This document shows, piece after piece, positions 1 through 8,334 of a DNA stretch of 64,000 bases (its first letter is position 1; every line of letters begins with the position of its first letter). The notes beneath the pieces were generated by a model. That model was not told the DNA's origin and ran no database searches. It saw nothing but the letters and a program-made list of their open reading frames with translations. Location: NCBI GenBank assembly GCA_934467415.1, contig CAKSLQ010000001.1, positions 124,001 to 188,000 on the forward strand, given 5' to 3'. A program made the position numbers and the translations under genes. The stretch is from an uncultured Eubacteriales bacterium. Its GTDB lineage: Bacteria; Bacillota; Clostridia; Oscillospirales; CAG-272.

Positions 1-1
1 C

Positions 2-646
2 CGTCGGCTGATGTTCAGCGGCATTGCGGCCTGTTCCGTCTGCATCTGCGTTGTCAGCGCCGTCTTCCTGATGCCGCGTGGAGGCCTCGGTAAATATGCC
101 GACCGTGCGGAGACGGCTCCTGAGTTCGTCATGGGAGAAACCAATGCAGTCATGGCAGAAAGGAAGGATTTTCTCAAAGACTCCGACACCGCAAACGATA
201 TTTGCGGCGCCTATACGGAGGCGGCCGATGATACTGCCGGCGCAGACTGCACAGCCGAGAGCGGCGCCGCGCTGAAAAGCTGCCTGTTCTCGGTCAATAC
301 CGGCAACGCGATGATAAGCAATTCGCTTGTCCGCGCGGCATATTGCGAGATTCTCGACGATGCGTCTGACGGCGGCGACCGCACCGAGGACGACGACAGC
401 AAGGCAGACGTGCGCGTGGCCGTTACGGCTTACTATCTGAAAAAGCCGGATGTTTCGAACATTACGGTCAGCTATGCGGGCGACGCCGTGACGATTACGG
501 TTTTCGCCGACGCCGAGCCGATTCCGTTCGGTTCGTATGTTTACTATTTCACCGAGACGCTCGACGGCAAAAAGTATTTAGGCCAGCCGATTCAGCTGGA
601 GTTTAAGCTCACGTCGGAACGGGACACCGCAAAGAATACTAAATAA
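2..646 (+). CDS. Membrane-anchored protein of unknown function, C-terminal part
   Basis: I do not recognise this gene. The reading frame is open to the left edge, so the ATG at position 11 may be internal; the codons before it read Arg-Arg-Leu, as expected just before a membrane helix. Residues 1-22 from that ATG form a hydrophobic Cys/Val-rich helix (GIAACSVCICVVSAVFL). The rest is an acidic, Asp/Ala-rich extracytoplasmic region ending in a beta-rich part with Tyr/Phe (YVYYF). A short cytoplasmic N-terminus, one helix and an outer domain would fit an anti-sigma factor, but the diagnostic N-terminus lies outside the window. It is convergent with the BCAA operon and ends at a shared terminator. 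Confidence 0.5.
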   Translation, partial: RRLMFSGIAACSVCICVVSAVFLMPRGGLGKYADRAETAPEFVMGETNAVMAERKDFLKDSDTANDICGAYTEAADDTAGADCTAESGAALKSCLFSVNTGNAMISNSLVRAAYCEILDDASDGGDRTEDDDSKADVRVAVTAYYLKKPDVSNITVSYAGDAVTITVFADAEPIPFGSYVYYFTETLDGKKYLGQPIQLEFKLTSERDTAKNTK

Positions 647-656
647 AAACCATGAG

Positions 657-687
657 AAAAAAGGAGGCAGATGCCTCCTTTTTCTTT
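657..687. terminator. Bidirectional intrinsic terminator
   Basis: An 8-bp stem AAGGAGGC / GCCTCCTT with a 4-nt loop, flanked by A- and T-runs on both sides. It lies between two converging genes and can stop transcription from either side. Confidence 0.8.
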
Positions 688-1853
688 TACAGTTCGGCGA
701 GCAGCCCGTCTACAAACTGCTTGGCAAGCCGCGGCGAGCGACCGCCGCGGGAAAGCGCGAAGCGCTCGGCCAGAAGGTCAAGCTCTTCGTCCGGTATCGA
801 GATGCCGCTCTCGCGCGCCAGATGACGCACAATGTGCAGAAACGTCGCCCTATCCGGCTTGGAGAACGAAATGTGGATACCGAAGCGCTCGGACAGGGAA
901 AGCTGCTCCTGCATGGTATCGTTCCGATGCACCTCATCGCCCTCCCGGTCGGAAAAGGTTTCCCGCACCATGTGGCGGCGGTTGCTTGTGGCATAGATGA
1001 CCACATTTCCGGATCGCGCCGTGACCGAGCCCTCCAGCACGGCCTTCAACGCGCCGAAGTTGTCGTCATTCCCGGCAAAGGACAGATCGTCGATGAACAG
1101 AATGAACTTGAGCGGATTCTCGGACAGCGTGTCGAGCAACTGCGGGATCAGGTACAGCTGATCCTTCCGCACCGCGACAATGCGCAGTCCCTCGTCGCAC
1201 AGCGCGTTTGCCACGGCCTTGACCGTAGAGGACTTGCCCGTGCCCGCATCGCCGGTCAGCAGAATGTTGGCGGCCGGTTTGCCCGCAAGCAGCGCGCGCG
1301 TGTTGTCAAGAACGATCTTCCGTTCGCGCTCGTAGCCGATCAGCTGCGAAAGCGCGGTCTTGTCCGGATGACGCACGGGGACGATATCGCCGTCTGCGTC
1401 CACGAGAAACATGCCGTGCCCGGCAAAAACGCCGTAGCCGTAGCGGCCGATGTTGTCGGTGCGGTGCAGATAGTCTTTGGCAAGATCGCCCGCGTCCGTA
1501 GTAAAGCCGGGCAGAAAGCCGTCGTGTTCAAACAGGGCGCAGAGCTTGTCCGGCGTCAGGTCGGCAACCGCCTGCAAGGTTTCAAGCTCGGCCGTCAGCG
1601 CGGCGCGCAGATGGGCGGGCGGAATCTGCCGCTTGCCGACGGTCTGCACATAAACATTGCAGCTGTCGGCGCATACCGACCGCACATACGCGCCGATATT
1701 GCCGCCGTTTGCTGCGTACAGTGCCGAGACAAACCCGGCGTAGGTATTGCAGTCCGGCGCATCCAGGAAGGCGCGCAGGGAAGCGACGACCGGGTCTTGC
1801 AGCAAATCGCGGAAGACGCAGAGCGTGTCGAGTCTGGATTTGAGTTCGTTCAT
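687..1853 (-). CDS. AAA+ ATPase, DUF815 family
   Basis: A predicted P-loop ATPase of 388 residues. Walker A (GDAGTGKS) is at about residues 201-208 and Walker B (ILFIDDL) at about 251-257, followed by a sensor-like stretch (VVIYATSNRR). This layout and the LSLSERFG segment are typical of DUF815 proteins, whose cellular role is not established. The start is placed at the ATG at 1853, one base after the ilvD stop codon; a longer frame would run deep into ilvD. It is therefore translationally close to ilvD and probably the last gene of the BCAA operon. A role in amino acid synthesis is not shown by the sequence. Confidence 0.85.
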   Translation of the reverse strand: MNELKSRLDTLCVFRDLLQDPVVASLRAFLDAPDCNTYAGFVSALYAANGGNIGAYVRSVCADSCNVYVQTVGKRQIPPAHLRAALTAELETLQAVADLTPDKLCALFEHDGFLPGFTTDAGDLAKDYLHRTDNIGRYGYGVFAGHGMFLVDADGDIVPVRHPDKTALSQLIGYERERKIVLDNTRALLAGKPAANILLTGDAGTGKSSTVKAVANALCDEGLRIVAVRKDQLYLIPQLLDTLSENPLKFILFIDDLSFAGNDDNFGALKAVLEGSVTARSGNVVIYATSNRRHMVRETFSDREGDEVHRNDTMQEQLSLSERFGIHISFSKPDRATFLHIVRHLARESGISIPDEELDLLAERFALSRGGRSPRLAKQFVDGLLAEL

Positions 1854-1854
1854 A

Positions 1855-3516
1855 TCAGTTGAGGATCGCGCCGGAAGCGCCGCCGGAAACCAGCGCGGCA
1901 TAGCGGCGCAGGTAGCCGGAAAGCTCTTTCTTCTTCGGCACAAAATGCTTCATGCGCTCAGCGAGGACGGCGTCATCCACTTTGAGCTCGATCTTGTTTT
2001 CGGGGATATTGATGCTGATGATGTCGCCTTCCTCAACGACGCCGATGAGGCCGCCGGACGCCGCCTCGGGCGTGATGTGGCCGACACATGCGCCGCGCGT
2101 TGCGCCGCTGAAGCGGCCGTCCGTAATCAGCGCCACGCTGTTGCCGAGTCCCATGCCCATGATGGCCGAGGTCGGATTCAGCATCTCACGCATACCGGGG
2201 CCGCCTTTCGGCCCTTCGTAGCGAATGACCACCACATCACCGGGAACGATCTTTCCGGCATTGATGGCGGCCTGCGCCGCTTCCTCGCTGTCAAACACGC
2301 GCGCAGGCCCTTCATGCACAAGCATCTCGGGCAGAACCGCCGAGCGCTTGACCACGCTGCCCTCCGGCGCGAGATTGCCCTTCAGCACGGCAATGCCGCC
2401 GGTTTCGCTGTAGGGATTCCCGATCGGACGGATGACCTCGGGGTCGAGGTTCTCACAGCCCGCGATGTTCTCGCCGATCGTTTTGCCGGTCACGGTCATG
2501 CAGTCCGTGCTGAGCAGATTTTTCTTCGTCAGCTCGTGCATCACGGCATAGACACCGCCTGCCGCATCGAGGTCTTCCATATAGGTACGGCCTGCGGGTG
2601 CGAGGTGGCAAAGGTTCGGCGTTTTTGCACTGATGGCGTTGGCAATGTCGAGGTTCAGCGTGACGCCGCACTCATGTGCGATGGCCGGGAGATGCAGCAT
2701 GCTGTTGGTCGAACAGCCGAGCGCCATGTCCACGGTCAGCGCGTTCATCAGCGCGTCGCGCGTCATGATGTCGCGGGGGCGGATGTCCTTGCGGACCAGC
2801 TCCATCACGGCCATACCGGTGTGCTTGGCAAGTTCGATGCGGGCGGAGTAGACCGCCGGGATCGTGCCGTTGCCGCGCAGCCCCATGCCGAGCGCCTCGG
2901 TCAGGCAGTTCATGGAGTTTGCCGTGTACATGCCGGAGCAGGAACCGCAGGTGGGACAGGTCTTGCACTCGTATTCGCGCAGTTTTTCGTCCGAGATCCT
3001 GCCCGCGCTGTAGGCGCCGACCGCCTCAAACATGCTCGAAAGGCTGGTCTTTTTGCCCTCGACGCGGCCGGCCAGCATCGGGCCGCCGCTGACAAAGACG
3101 GTCGGCACGTTGACACGCGCCGCCGCCATCAGCAGACCGGGAACGTTCTTGTCGCAGTTCGGCACCATGACAAGGCCGTCAAAGCCGTGCGCCAGCGCCA
3201 TGGCCTCGGTGGAGTCGGCGATCAGATCGCGGGTCACAAGGGAGTATTTCATCCCCGTGTGACCCATGGCGATGCCGTCACAGACCGCGATTGCCGGGAA
3301 AACGATCGGTGTGCCGCCCGCCATTGCCACGCCGAGCTTGACCGCCTCGACGATCTTGTCAATGTTCATGTGGCCGGGTACGATCTCGTTATAGGAGCTG
3401 ACAACGCCGATCAGAGGGCGTTTCTGCTCCTCCTCGGTCAGCCCCAGCGCATGAAACAGACTGCGGTGCGGGGCATTCTGCACCCCGTCAACAATATTTT
3501 CTTTCGGCATATGCAT
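1855..3516 (-). CDS. ilvD: Dihydroxy-acid dehydratase
   Basis: Converts 2,3-dihydroxy-isovalerate and 2,3-dihydroxy-3-methylvalerate to the 2-keto acids before valine and isoleucine; cytoplasmic, iron-sulfur dependent. At 553 residues it is full length. Family motifs are clear: the Cys-bearing NCDKNVPGLLMAAAR segment, the Cys-rich CKTCPTCGSCSGMYTANSMN segment, and the C-terminal TDGRFSG / GHITPEAASGG motifs of the IlvD/Edd superfamily. It sits 20 bp after ilvC in the operon and is followed after one base by the DUF815 ATPase. Confidence 0.97.
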   Translation of the reverse strand: MHMPKENIVDGVQNAPHRSLFHALGLTEEEQKRPLIGVVSSYNEIVPGHMNIDKIVEAVKLGVAMAGGTPIVFPAIAVCDGIAMGHTGMKYSLVTRDLIADSTEAMALAHGFDGLVMVPNCDKNVPGLLMAAARVNVPTVFVSGGPMLAGRVEGKKTSLSSMFEAVGAYSAGRISDEKLREYECKTCPTCGSCSGMYTANSMNCLTEALGMGLRGNGTIPAVYSARIELAKHTGMAVMELVRKDIRPRDIMTRDALMNALTVDMALGCSTNSMLHLPAIAHECGVTLNLDIANAISAKTPNLCHLAPAGRTYMEDLDAAGGVYAVMHELTKKNLLSTDCMTVTGKTIGENIAGCENLDPEVIRPIGNPYSETGGIAVLKGNLAPEGSVVKRSAVLPEMLVHEGPARVFDSEEAAQAAINAGKIVPGDVVVIRYEGPKGGPGMREMLNPTSAIMGMGLGNSVALITDGRFSGATRGACVGHITPEAASGGLIGVVEEGDIISINIPENKIELKVDDAVLAERMKHFVPKKKELSGYLRRYAALVSGGASGAILN

Positions 3517-3536
3517 ACCTCCGGTGAACAGTCCGA

Positions 3537-4553
3537 TCAGTTGTTGATGAGCTTGTCCTCATCGCTCCAGCTGTAGAGCTTGCGGATCTCCGCGCCGACC
3601 AGCTCGGAGGGATGCTCGCTTGCCAGCTTGCGCATTGCATTGAAGTGTACCTGGCTGCCGGCAGCGGACATGTCGAGCAGGAAGTCCTTTGCAAACGTGC
3701 CGTCCTGAATGTTCTTCAGAATCTGCTTCATGGCCTTCTTCGTGTCCTCGGTGATGATCTTCGGCCCGGTGATGTAGTCGCCGTATTCCGCCGTGTTGGA
3801 GATGGAGTAACGCATACCGGCAAAACCGCTCTGATAGATCAGATCGACGATCAGCTTCATCTCGTGGATGCACTCGAAGTATGCGTTTCTCGGGTCGTAG
3901 CCCGCCTCGACCAGCGTCTCATAGCCGGCCTGCATCAGGGCGCATACGCCGCCGCAGAGGACGGCCTGCTCGCCGAACAGGTCGGTCTCGGTCTCGGTGC
4001 GGAAAGTCGTCTCAAGAACGCCTGCACGCGCGCCGCCGATGGCCAGCGCATAGGCAAGGCCGAGATCCCACGCATCGCCGGTGGCGTCCTGCTCAACCGC
4101 GATCAGGCAGGGAACGCCCTTGCCCGCCTGGTACTCGGAGCGGACGGTGTGGCCGGGACCCTTGGGCGCAATCATGATAACGTTGACGTTCTTCGGCGGC
4201 TTGATGCAGCCGAAATGAATGTTGAAGCCGTGTGCAAATGCAAGCGTCTTGCCCTCGGTGAGGTTCGGCTCGATGCTGTCCTTATAGAGTGCGGCCTGCT
4301 TCTCGTCGTTGATGAGGATCATGATGATGTCCGCGACCTTTGCGGCCTCGGCGGAGGTCATGACCTTGAGTCCCTGTGCCTCTGCCTTTGCCCAGCTCTT
4401 CGAGCCTTCGTAAAGACCGACGACGACATTGACGCCGCTGTCCTTCAGGTTGAGCGCGTGCGCGTGACCCTGCGAGCCGTAGCCGATGATGGCGACGGTC
4501 TTGCCCGCCAGCTTCTGAAGATCGCAATCCTGCTGATAAAAAATTCTTGACAT
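3537..4553 (-). CDS. ilvC: Ketol-acid reductoisomerase
   Basis: Second common step of valine and isoleucine synthesis: Mg2+-dependent alkyl migration and NADPH reduction of 2-acetolactate or 2-aceto-2-hydroxybutyrate. 338 residues, the size of the short (class I) enzyme. The Rossmann motif GYGSQGHAHALNL is at about residues 24-36, and the basic/serine loop after strand 2 (GLYEGSKSWAKA) fits NADP(H) use. The C-terminal knotted domain has the acidic metal ligands (FGEQAVLCGG, YFECIHEMKLIVDLI). It lies 29 bp after ilvN and 20 bp before ilvD. Confidence 0.97.
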   Translation of the reverse strand: MSRIFYQQDCDLQKLAGKTVAIIGYGSQGHAHALNLKDSGVNVVVGLYEGSKSWAKAEAQGLKVMTSAEAAKVADIIMILINDEKQAALYKDSIEPNLTEGKTLAFAHGFNIHFGCIKPPKNVNVIMIAPKGPGHTVRSEYQAGKGVPCLIAVEQDATGDAWDLGLAYALAIGGARAGVLETTFRTETETDLFGEQAVLCGGVCALMQAGYETLVEAGYDPRNAYFECIHEMKLIVDLIYQSGFAGMRYSISNTAEYGDYITGPKIITEDTKKAMKQILKNIQDGTFAKDFLLDMSAAGSQVHFNAMRKLASEHPSELVGAEIRKLYSWSDEDKLINN

Positions 4554-4582
4554 GACAAATACCTCTTTCTATAAAATCAGTT

Positions 4583-5098
4583 TCAAAAATTGATGGTCTG
4601 CCGAATGGTGGAGCTGCCTTTTTCCAGCGAGACGCTGCCGGTGCGGCAGATCTCAAGGATGATATAGTCCCGCATGAGATTGATGAAGTCGTCAATGCGC
4701 CGGGTGCTGTCCGCGAGGCGGAACATGATATAATCCTTGGAATAGTCCACCGTCACGGCATTGAAGGCTTCGGCGGCGGCGCGGATGTCGTCGCGGGTCT
4801 TGGCTTCGTTTTTCATCTTGATGAGCAGGAGCTCGCAGCTGATTGAATTGTCGGCGGTGAACTCCTTGATGGAGCAGACGTCCGGCAGCTTGTACAGCTG
4901 GTTGATGAGCTGCTGTTTGGCGGTCTCCTCGCCGCCGAACACGACGGTAATGCGGGAGAGCTCGCCGGTCTCCGTCTCGCTGACGGTGAGCGCGTTGATG
5001 TTGAACTGACGGCGGCGGAACATGCTGGTCACGCGGTTCAGCACGCCGAACTGGTTGCGCACGAGGACGGCAACGGTATATCTGTCCATATCAGTCAC
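4583..5098 (-). CDS. ilvN: Acetolactate synthase small (regulatory) subunit
   Basis: Regulatory subunit of acetolactate synthase, which usually gives valine feedback control of IlvB. 171 residues with an N-terminal ACT domain (VAVLVRNQFGVLNRVTSMF, then FNINALTVSETE) and a C-terminal ALS_ss domain. The start at 5098 overlaps the end of ilvB by 8 bp; an in-frame ATG three codons later (5089) would remove the overlap and is equally possible. Overlap and order point to translational coupling of the two subunits. Confidence 0.95.
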   Translation of the reverse strand: MTDMDRYTVAVLVRNQFGVLNRVTSMFRRRQFNINALTVSETETGELSRITVVFGGEETAKQQLINQLYKLPDVCSIKEFTADNSISCELLLIKMKNEAKTRDDIRAAAEAFNAVTVDYSKDYIMFRLADSTRRIDDFINLMRDYIILEICRTGSVSLEKGSSTIRQTINF

Positions 5099-6758
5099 CC
5101 ACCTTTACGATAATATCATCCATACTGCCGCCGGGCGGAAGCATGGGGAGCACAAACTCATCCTTGTCGATGCGGCAGTCCACGACGTAGGGGCCTTCAT
5201 ACGCAAAGGCGCGGCCGAGCGCCGCGTCCAGCTCCTCGGGCGTGGATGCCGTCTCGCCGTCCGCGCCGAAAGCGCGGGCAAGTGCAGGGAAGTCGGTCTT
5301 GCGGTTAAGCACCGTATTGGAATAATGCTTGTTGTAGAACAGCGTCTGCCACTGGCGCACCATGCCGAGCACGCCGTTGTTCATTAAAAGGATGACGACG
5401 GGGACATGATAGCTGACGGCGGTGGCCAGCTCGTTGAGGCACATGCCGAAGCTGCCGTCGCCGGTGACCAGCACGCTGCGCTCCTTTGTGCCGTAGGCCG
5501 CGCCGATGGCCGCGCCGAGGCCGAAGCCCATGGTGCCGAGGCCGCCGCTGGAGACGAAGCGCCGCGGCGTTTTGAAGAAGAGATTCTGCGCCGCCCACAT
5601 CTGGTGCTGGCCGACGTCGGTGCAGACCGCCGTATTCGCGCCGAGATGCTTGTTCAGCGTCAGGATCGCGCGGCGCGGCGTCATGCCGTCGCGGTTGTCG
5701 GTGTACGCGGTCTCCTCCGCGCGGAAGCGGTCGATCTCCGCCTGCCATGCAGGCTTTTTACTCTCCTTCAGGAGCGGCAGCAGCCCATGCAGCGTCAGCT
5801 TGACGTCGCCGCGCAGACCGCAGACGGCATTCACCGTCTTGGACAGCTCCGAGCCGTCCACGTCGATGTGGATGATTTTGGCGCCGAGGGCGAATTTTGC
5901 TCGGTTGCCGGTGACGCGGTCATTGAACCGCACACCGAGGGACACGATCAGGTCGGCATGGTGCATCGCCATGGACGAAGCGTAATGCCCGTGCATCCCC
6001 TGCATCCCGAGAAACCGCGGATAGTCGGTCGGCACGCCGGAAAGCCCCATCAAGGAGCAGCCGATCGGTGCGTCGATCTTTTCGGCCAGCGCCAGCATCT
6101 CGTACTGCGCGTCTGCGGCAATCACGCCGCCGCCGAAATAGATATACGGGCGCTTGGCATTGTTGATACAGGCGGCCGCCTCCTCGATGCGGATGTCCTT
6201 GGCCGCGTGCGGCTTTTCCTGTCCGACGGCGGGTGCGGGTATGTACTCGCATTTTGCGATCTGCACATCCTTCGGTATGTCGATCAGCACAGGGCCGGGT
6301 CTGCCGGACTTCGCCAGCCAGAACGCTTCCCGGACCGTGTCAGCCAGATTTTCGACCGAGCCGACAAAATAGTTGTGCTTGGTGATGGGGAGCGTCACGC
6401 CCGTGATGTCGATCTCCTGAAAGCTGTCCGTGCCGATCTGCGTGGTCGGCACGTTGCCGCAGATCGCGACAAGCGGGATGGAGTCGAGGTAGGCGGTGGC
6501 AATCCCCGTGACGAGGTTGGTTGCGCCGGGGCCGGAGGTGGAAATGACAACGCCGACCTTGCCGGTCGTCCTGGCATAGCCGTCCGCGGCGTGTACCGCG
6601 CCCTGTTCGTGCGCGGTCAGCACATGGCGGATCTCATCCTGATGCATGTAAAGACTGTCGTAGACGTTCAGGATCTGTCCGCCGGGGTAGCCGAACAGGG
6701 TGTCGCAGCCCTGTTCAATCAGGGTCTTGACAAGAATATCTGCGCCGGATAACAGCAT
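5091..6758 (-). CDS. ilvB: Acetolactate synthase large (catalytic) subunit
   Basis: Thiamine-diphosphate enzyme joining pyruvate with pyruvate or 2-ketobutyrate, the first common step of BCAA synthesis. 555 residues, full length. The catalytic Glu lies in HEQGAVHAADGYAR near residue 50; the central domain carries the FAD-type fold; the ThDP/Mg2+ motif runs from GDGSFGM to the NN of LLMNNG near the C-terminus. It is 4 bp downstream of leuB and overlaps ilvN by 8 bp, so the leu and ilv blocks form one transcript. Confidence 0.97.
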   Translation of the reverse strand: MLLSGADILVKTLIEQGCDTLFGYPGGQILNVYDSLYMHQDEIRHVLTAHEQGAVHAADGYARTTGKVGVVISTSGPGATNLVTGIATAYLDSIPLVAICGNVPTTQIGTDSFQEIDITGVTLPITKHNYFVGSVENLADTVREAFWLAKSGRPGPVLIDIPKDVQIAKCEYIPAPAVGQEKPHAAKDIRIEEAAACINNAKRPYIYFGGGVIAADAQYEMLALAEKIDAPIGCSLMGLSGVPTDYPRFLGMQGMHGHYASSMAMHHADLIVSLGVRFNDRVTGNRAKFALGAKIIHIDVDGSELSKTVNAVCGLRGDVKLTLHGLLPLLKESKKPAWQAEIDRFRAEETAYTDNRDGMTPRRAILTLNKHLGANTAVCTDVGQHQMWAAQNLFFKTPRRFVSSGGLGTMGFGLGAAIGAAYGTKERSVLVTGDGSFGMCLNELATAVSYHVPVVILLMNNGVLGMVRQWQTLFYNKHYSNTVLNRKTDFPALARAFGADGETASTPEELDAALGRAFAYEGPYVVDCRIDKDEFVLPMLPPGGSMDDIIVKVGD

Positions 6759-6762
6759 GGCT

Positions 6763-7851
6763 TCACTCCTTTCTAAGGTAACCGGTGATGCGATCGCCGC
6801 ACGCTTTGCAGCCGACCGCAGTCATGCCTTCGCTCATAATATCGGCCGTTCGGCAGCCTGCATCCAAGAAGGCCGAGACCGCATGCTCGATCGCGTCCGC
6901 CTCTTTCGGCATGTCGAAGCTGTAACGCAGCATCATGGCAGCGGAAAGAATCGTACCGATCGGGTTGGCGATGTCCATCCCGGCGATATCGGGCGCAGAG
7001 CCGTGGATCGGCTCATAGAGCCCGCAGGTCGTCGCGCCGAGACTGGAGGAGGGGATCATGCCGATCGAGCCGGTAATCATGGAGGCCTCGTCCGACAGGA
7101 TGTCGCCGAACATGTTTTCGGTGACGATCACGTCGAACTGCGCGGGATTCTTGACGATCTGCATGGCACAGTTGTCCACCAGCATGTCGGAAAGCTCGAC
7201 GTCCGGGTATTCCTCGGCCAGGCGGTGCATCACCTTCTTCCACAGACGGCTGGAATCCAGCACGTTGCTCTTTTCAACCGAGCAGAGCTTGCCGCGGCGC
7301 TTTTTCGCCGTTTCAAAGCCGATGCGGCCGATGCGCTCGATCTCGTCCTCGCCGTAGGTGAGGATGTCGACCGCGGTCGGCACGCCGTCGATCGTTTCGG
7401 TCTTATGCTCACCGAAGTAAATGCCGCCGATCAGCTCGCGCACGATGATGAAGTCGATACCGGCATCGACGATCGATTTTTTCAGCGGCGACGCCGAGGC
7501 CAGCTGCGGCCAGATCTTTGCGGGGCGGTTGTTGGAGTAGACGCCCATGCCGGCGCGGAGGCGGAGCAGTCCCTTTTCGGGGCGCATCGGGCCGGGGACG
7601 TGGTTCCACTTGTCGCCGCCGACCGCGCCCAGCAGAACGCTGTCGGAGTCGATGCACTTTTGCAGCATTTCGGCGGGCAGCGGATCGCCGAACTTGTCGA
7701 TCGCGCAGCCGCCCATGTCCACGTCGGTATAGGTGAAGGTGTGTCCGTAGAGCGCGGCGATCCTGTCCAGCACCTTGAGTGCCTGTTCTACGATTTCGGG
7801 GCCGATGCCGTCACCGCGGATGACCGCGATATGCTTATTCATGCCGTTCAC
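6763..7851 (-). CDS. leuB: 3-isopropylmalate dehydrogenase
   Basis: NAD+-dependent oxidative decarboxylation of 3-isopropylmalate, the third step of leucine synthesis. 362 residues, typical length. Visible family features are IRGDGIGPEI at the N-terminus, the substrate-binding RPAKIWP region, the metal-site segment ENMFGDILSDEASM, and the NAD motif EPIHGSAPDIAGMDIANPIG. The start at 7851 overlaps leuD by 17 bp; the ATG at 7842 (MNKHIAVIRG) is an alternative with less overlap. Confidence 0.97.
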   Translation of the reverse strand: MNGMNKHIAVIRGDGIGPEIVEQALKVLDRIAALYGHTFTYTDVDMGGCAIDKFGDPLPAEMLQKCIDSDSVLLGAVGGDKWNHVPGPMRPEKGLLRLRAGMGVYSNNRPAKIWPQLASASPLKKSIVDAGIDFIIVRELIGGIYFGEHKTETIDGVPTAVDILTYGEDEIERIGRIGFETAKKRRGKLCSVEKSNVLDSSRLWKKVMHRLAEEYPDVELSDMLVDNCAMQIVKNPAQFDVIVTENMFGDILSDEASMITGSIGMIPSSSLGATTCGLYEPIHGSAPDIAGMDIANPIGTILSAAMMLRYSFDMPKEADAIEHAVSAFLDAGCRTADIMSEGMTAVGCKACGDRITGYLRKE

Positions 7852-8332
7852 CTGCTTTCAGAGATTTGAGCAGCCCGCCGCACCGGATGATGTTCTGGAT
7901 GAAGGGCGGGAAGGGCTGTGCCGTGTAGGTCTTTCCGGTGGTGATGTCGGTGATGACGCCGGTATCAAAGTCCACTTTGACTTCGTCGCCCGCCCGGATC
8001 TCCTCGGCGGCTGCCTCACATTCCAGAATCGGCAGACCGATATTGATGGCGTTGCGGTAGAAAATGCGGGCAAAGCTCTTGGCAATGACGCAGCCCGTGC
8101 CGCAGGTCTTGATGACGAGCGGCGCATGCTCACGCGAAGAGCCGCAGCCGAAGTTCCATCCGGCGACCATGACATCGCCCGGCTTTACTTTTTTGACAAA
8201 ATCGGTGTCGATGTCTTCCATGCAGTGGAGCGCAAGCTCTTTTGCGTCCGGCGTGTTGAGGTAGCGGGCAGGGATGATGACATCGGTGTCCACATTGTCC
8301 GGGTATTTGAAAACCTGACCTTGCGTTTGCAT
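7835..8332 (-). CDS. leuD: 3-isopropylmalate dehydratase small subunit
   Basis: Small (swivel-domain) subunit of isopropylmalate isomerase, partner of LeuC. 165 residues, the short form common in Clostridia and archaea-like LeuD. The motif YPDNVDTDVIIPARYL lies at residues 10-25, and the substrate-loop motif NFGCGSSREHAP at about residues 58-69. It begins 2 bp after leuC and overlaps leuB, in keeping with tight coupling. Confidence 0.97.
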   Translation of the reverse strand: MQTQGQVFKYPDNVDTDVIIPARYLNTPDAKELALHCMEDIDTDFVKKVKPGDVMVAGWNFGCGSSREHAPLVIKTCGTGCVIAKSFARIFYRNAINIGLPILECEAAAEEIRAGDEVKVDFDTGVITDITTGKTYTAQPFPPFIQNIIRCGGLLKSLKAGERHE

Positions 8333-8334
8333 GT

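Noticed and set aside
1747..3576. Long plus-strand open frame opposite ilvD
   Set aside because: GC-rich shadow of a clear gene; His/Ala/Arg-rich with no family features and no ribosome-binding site.
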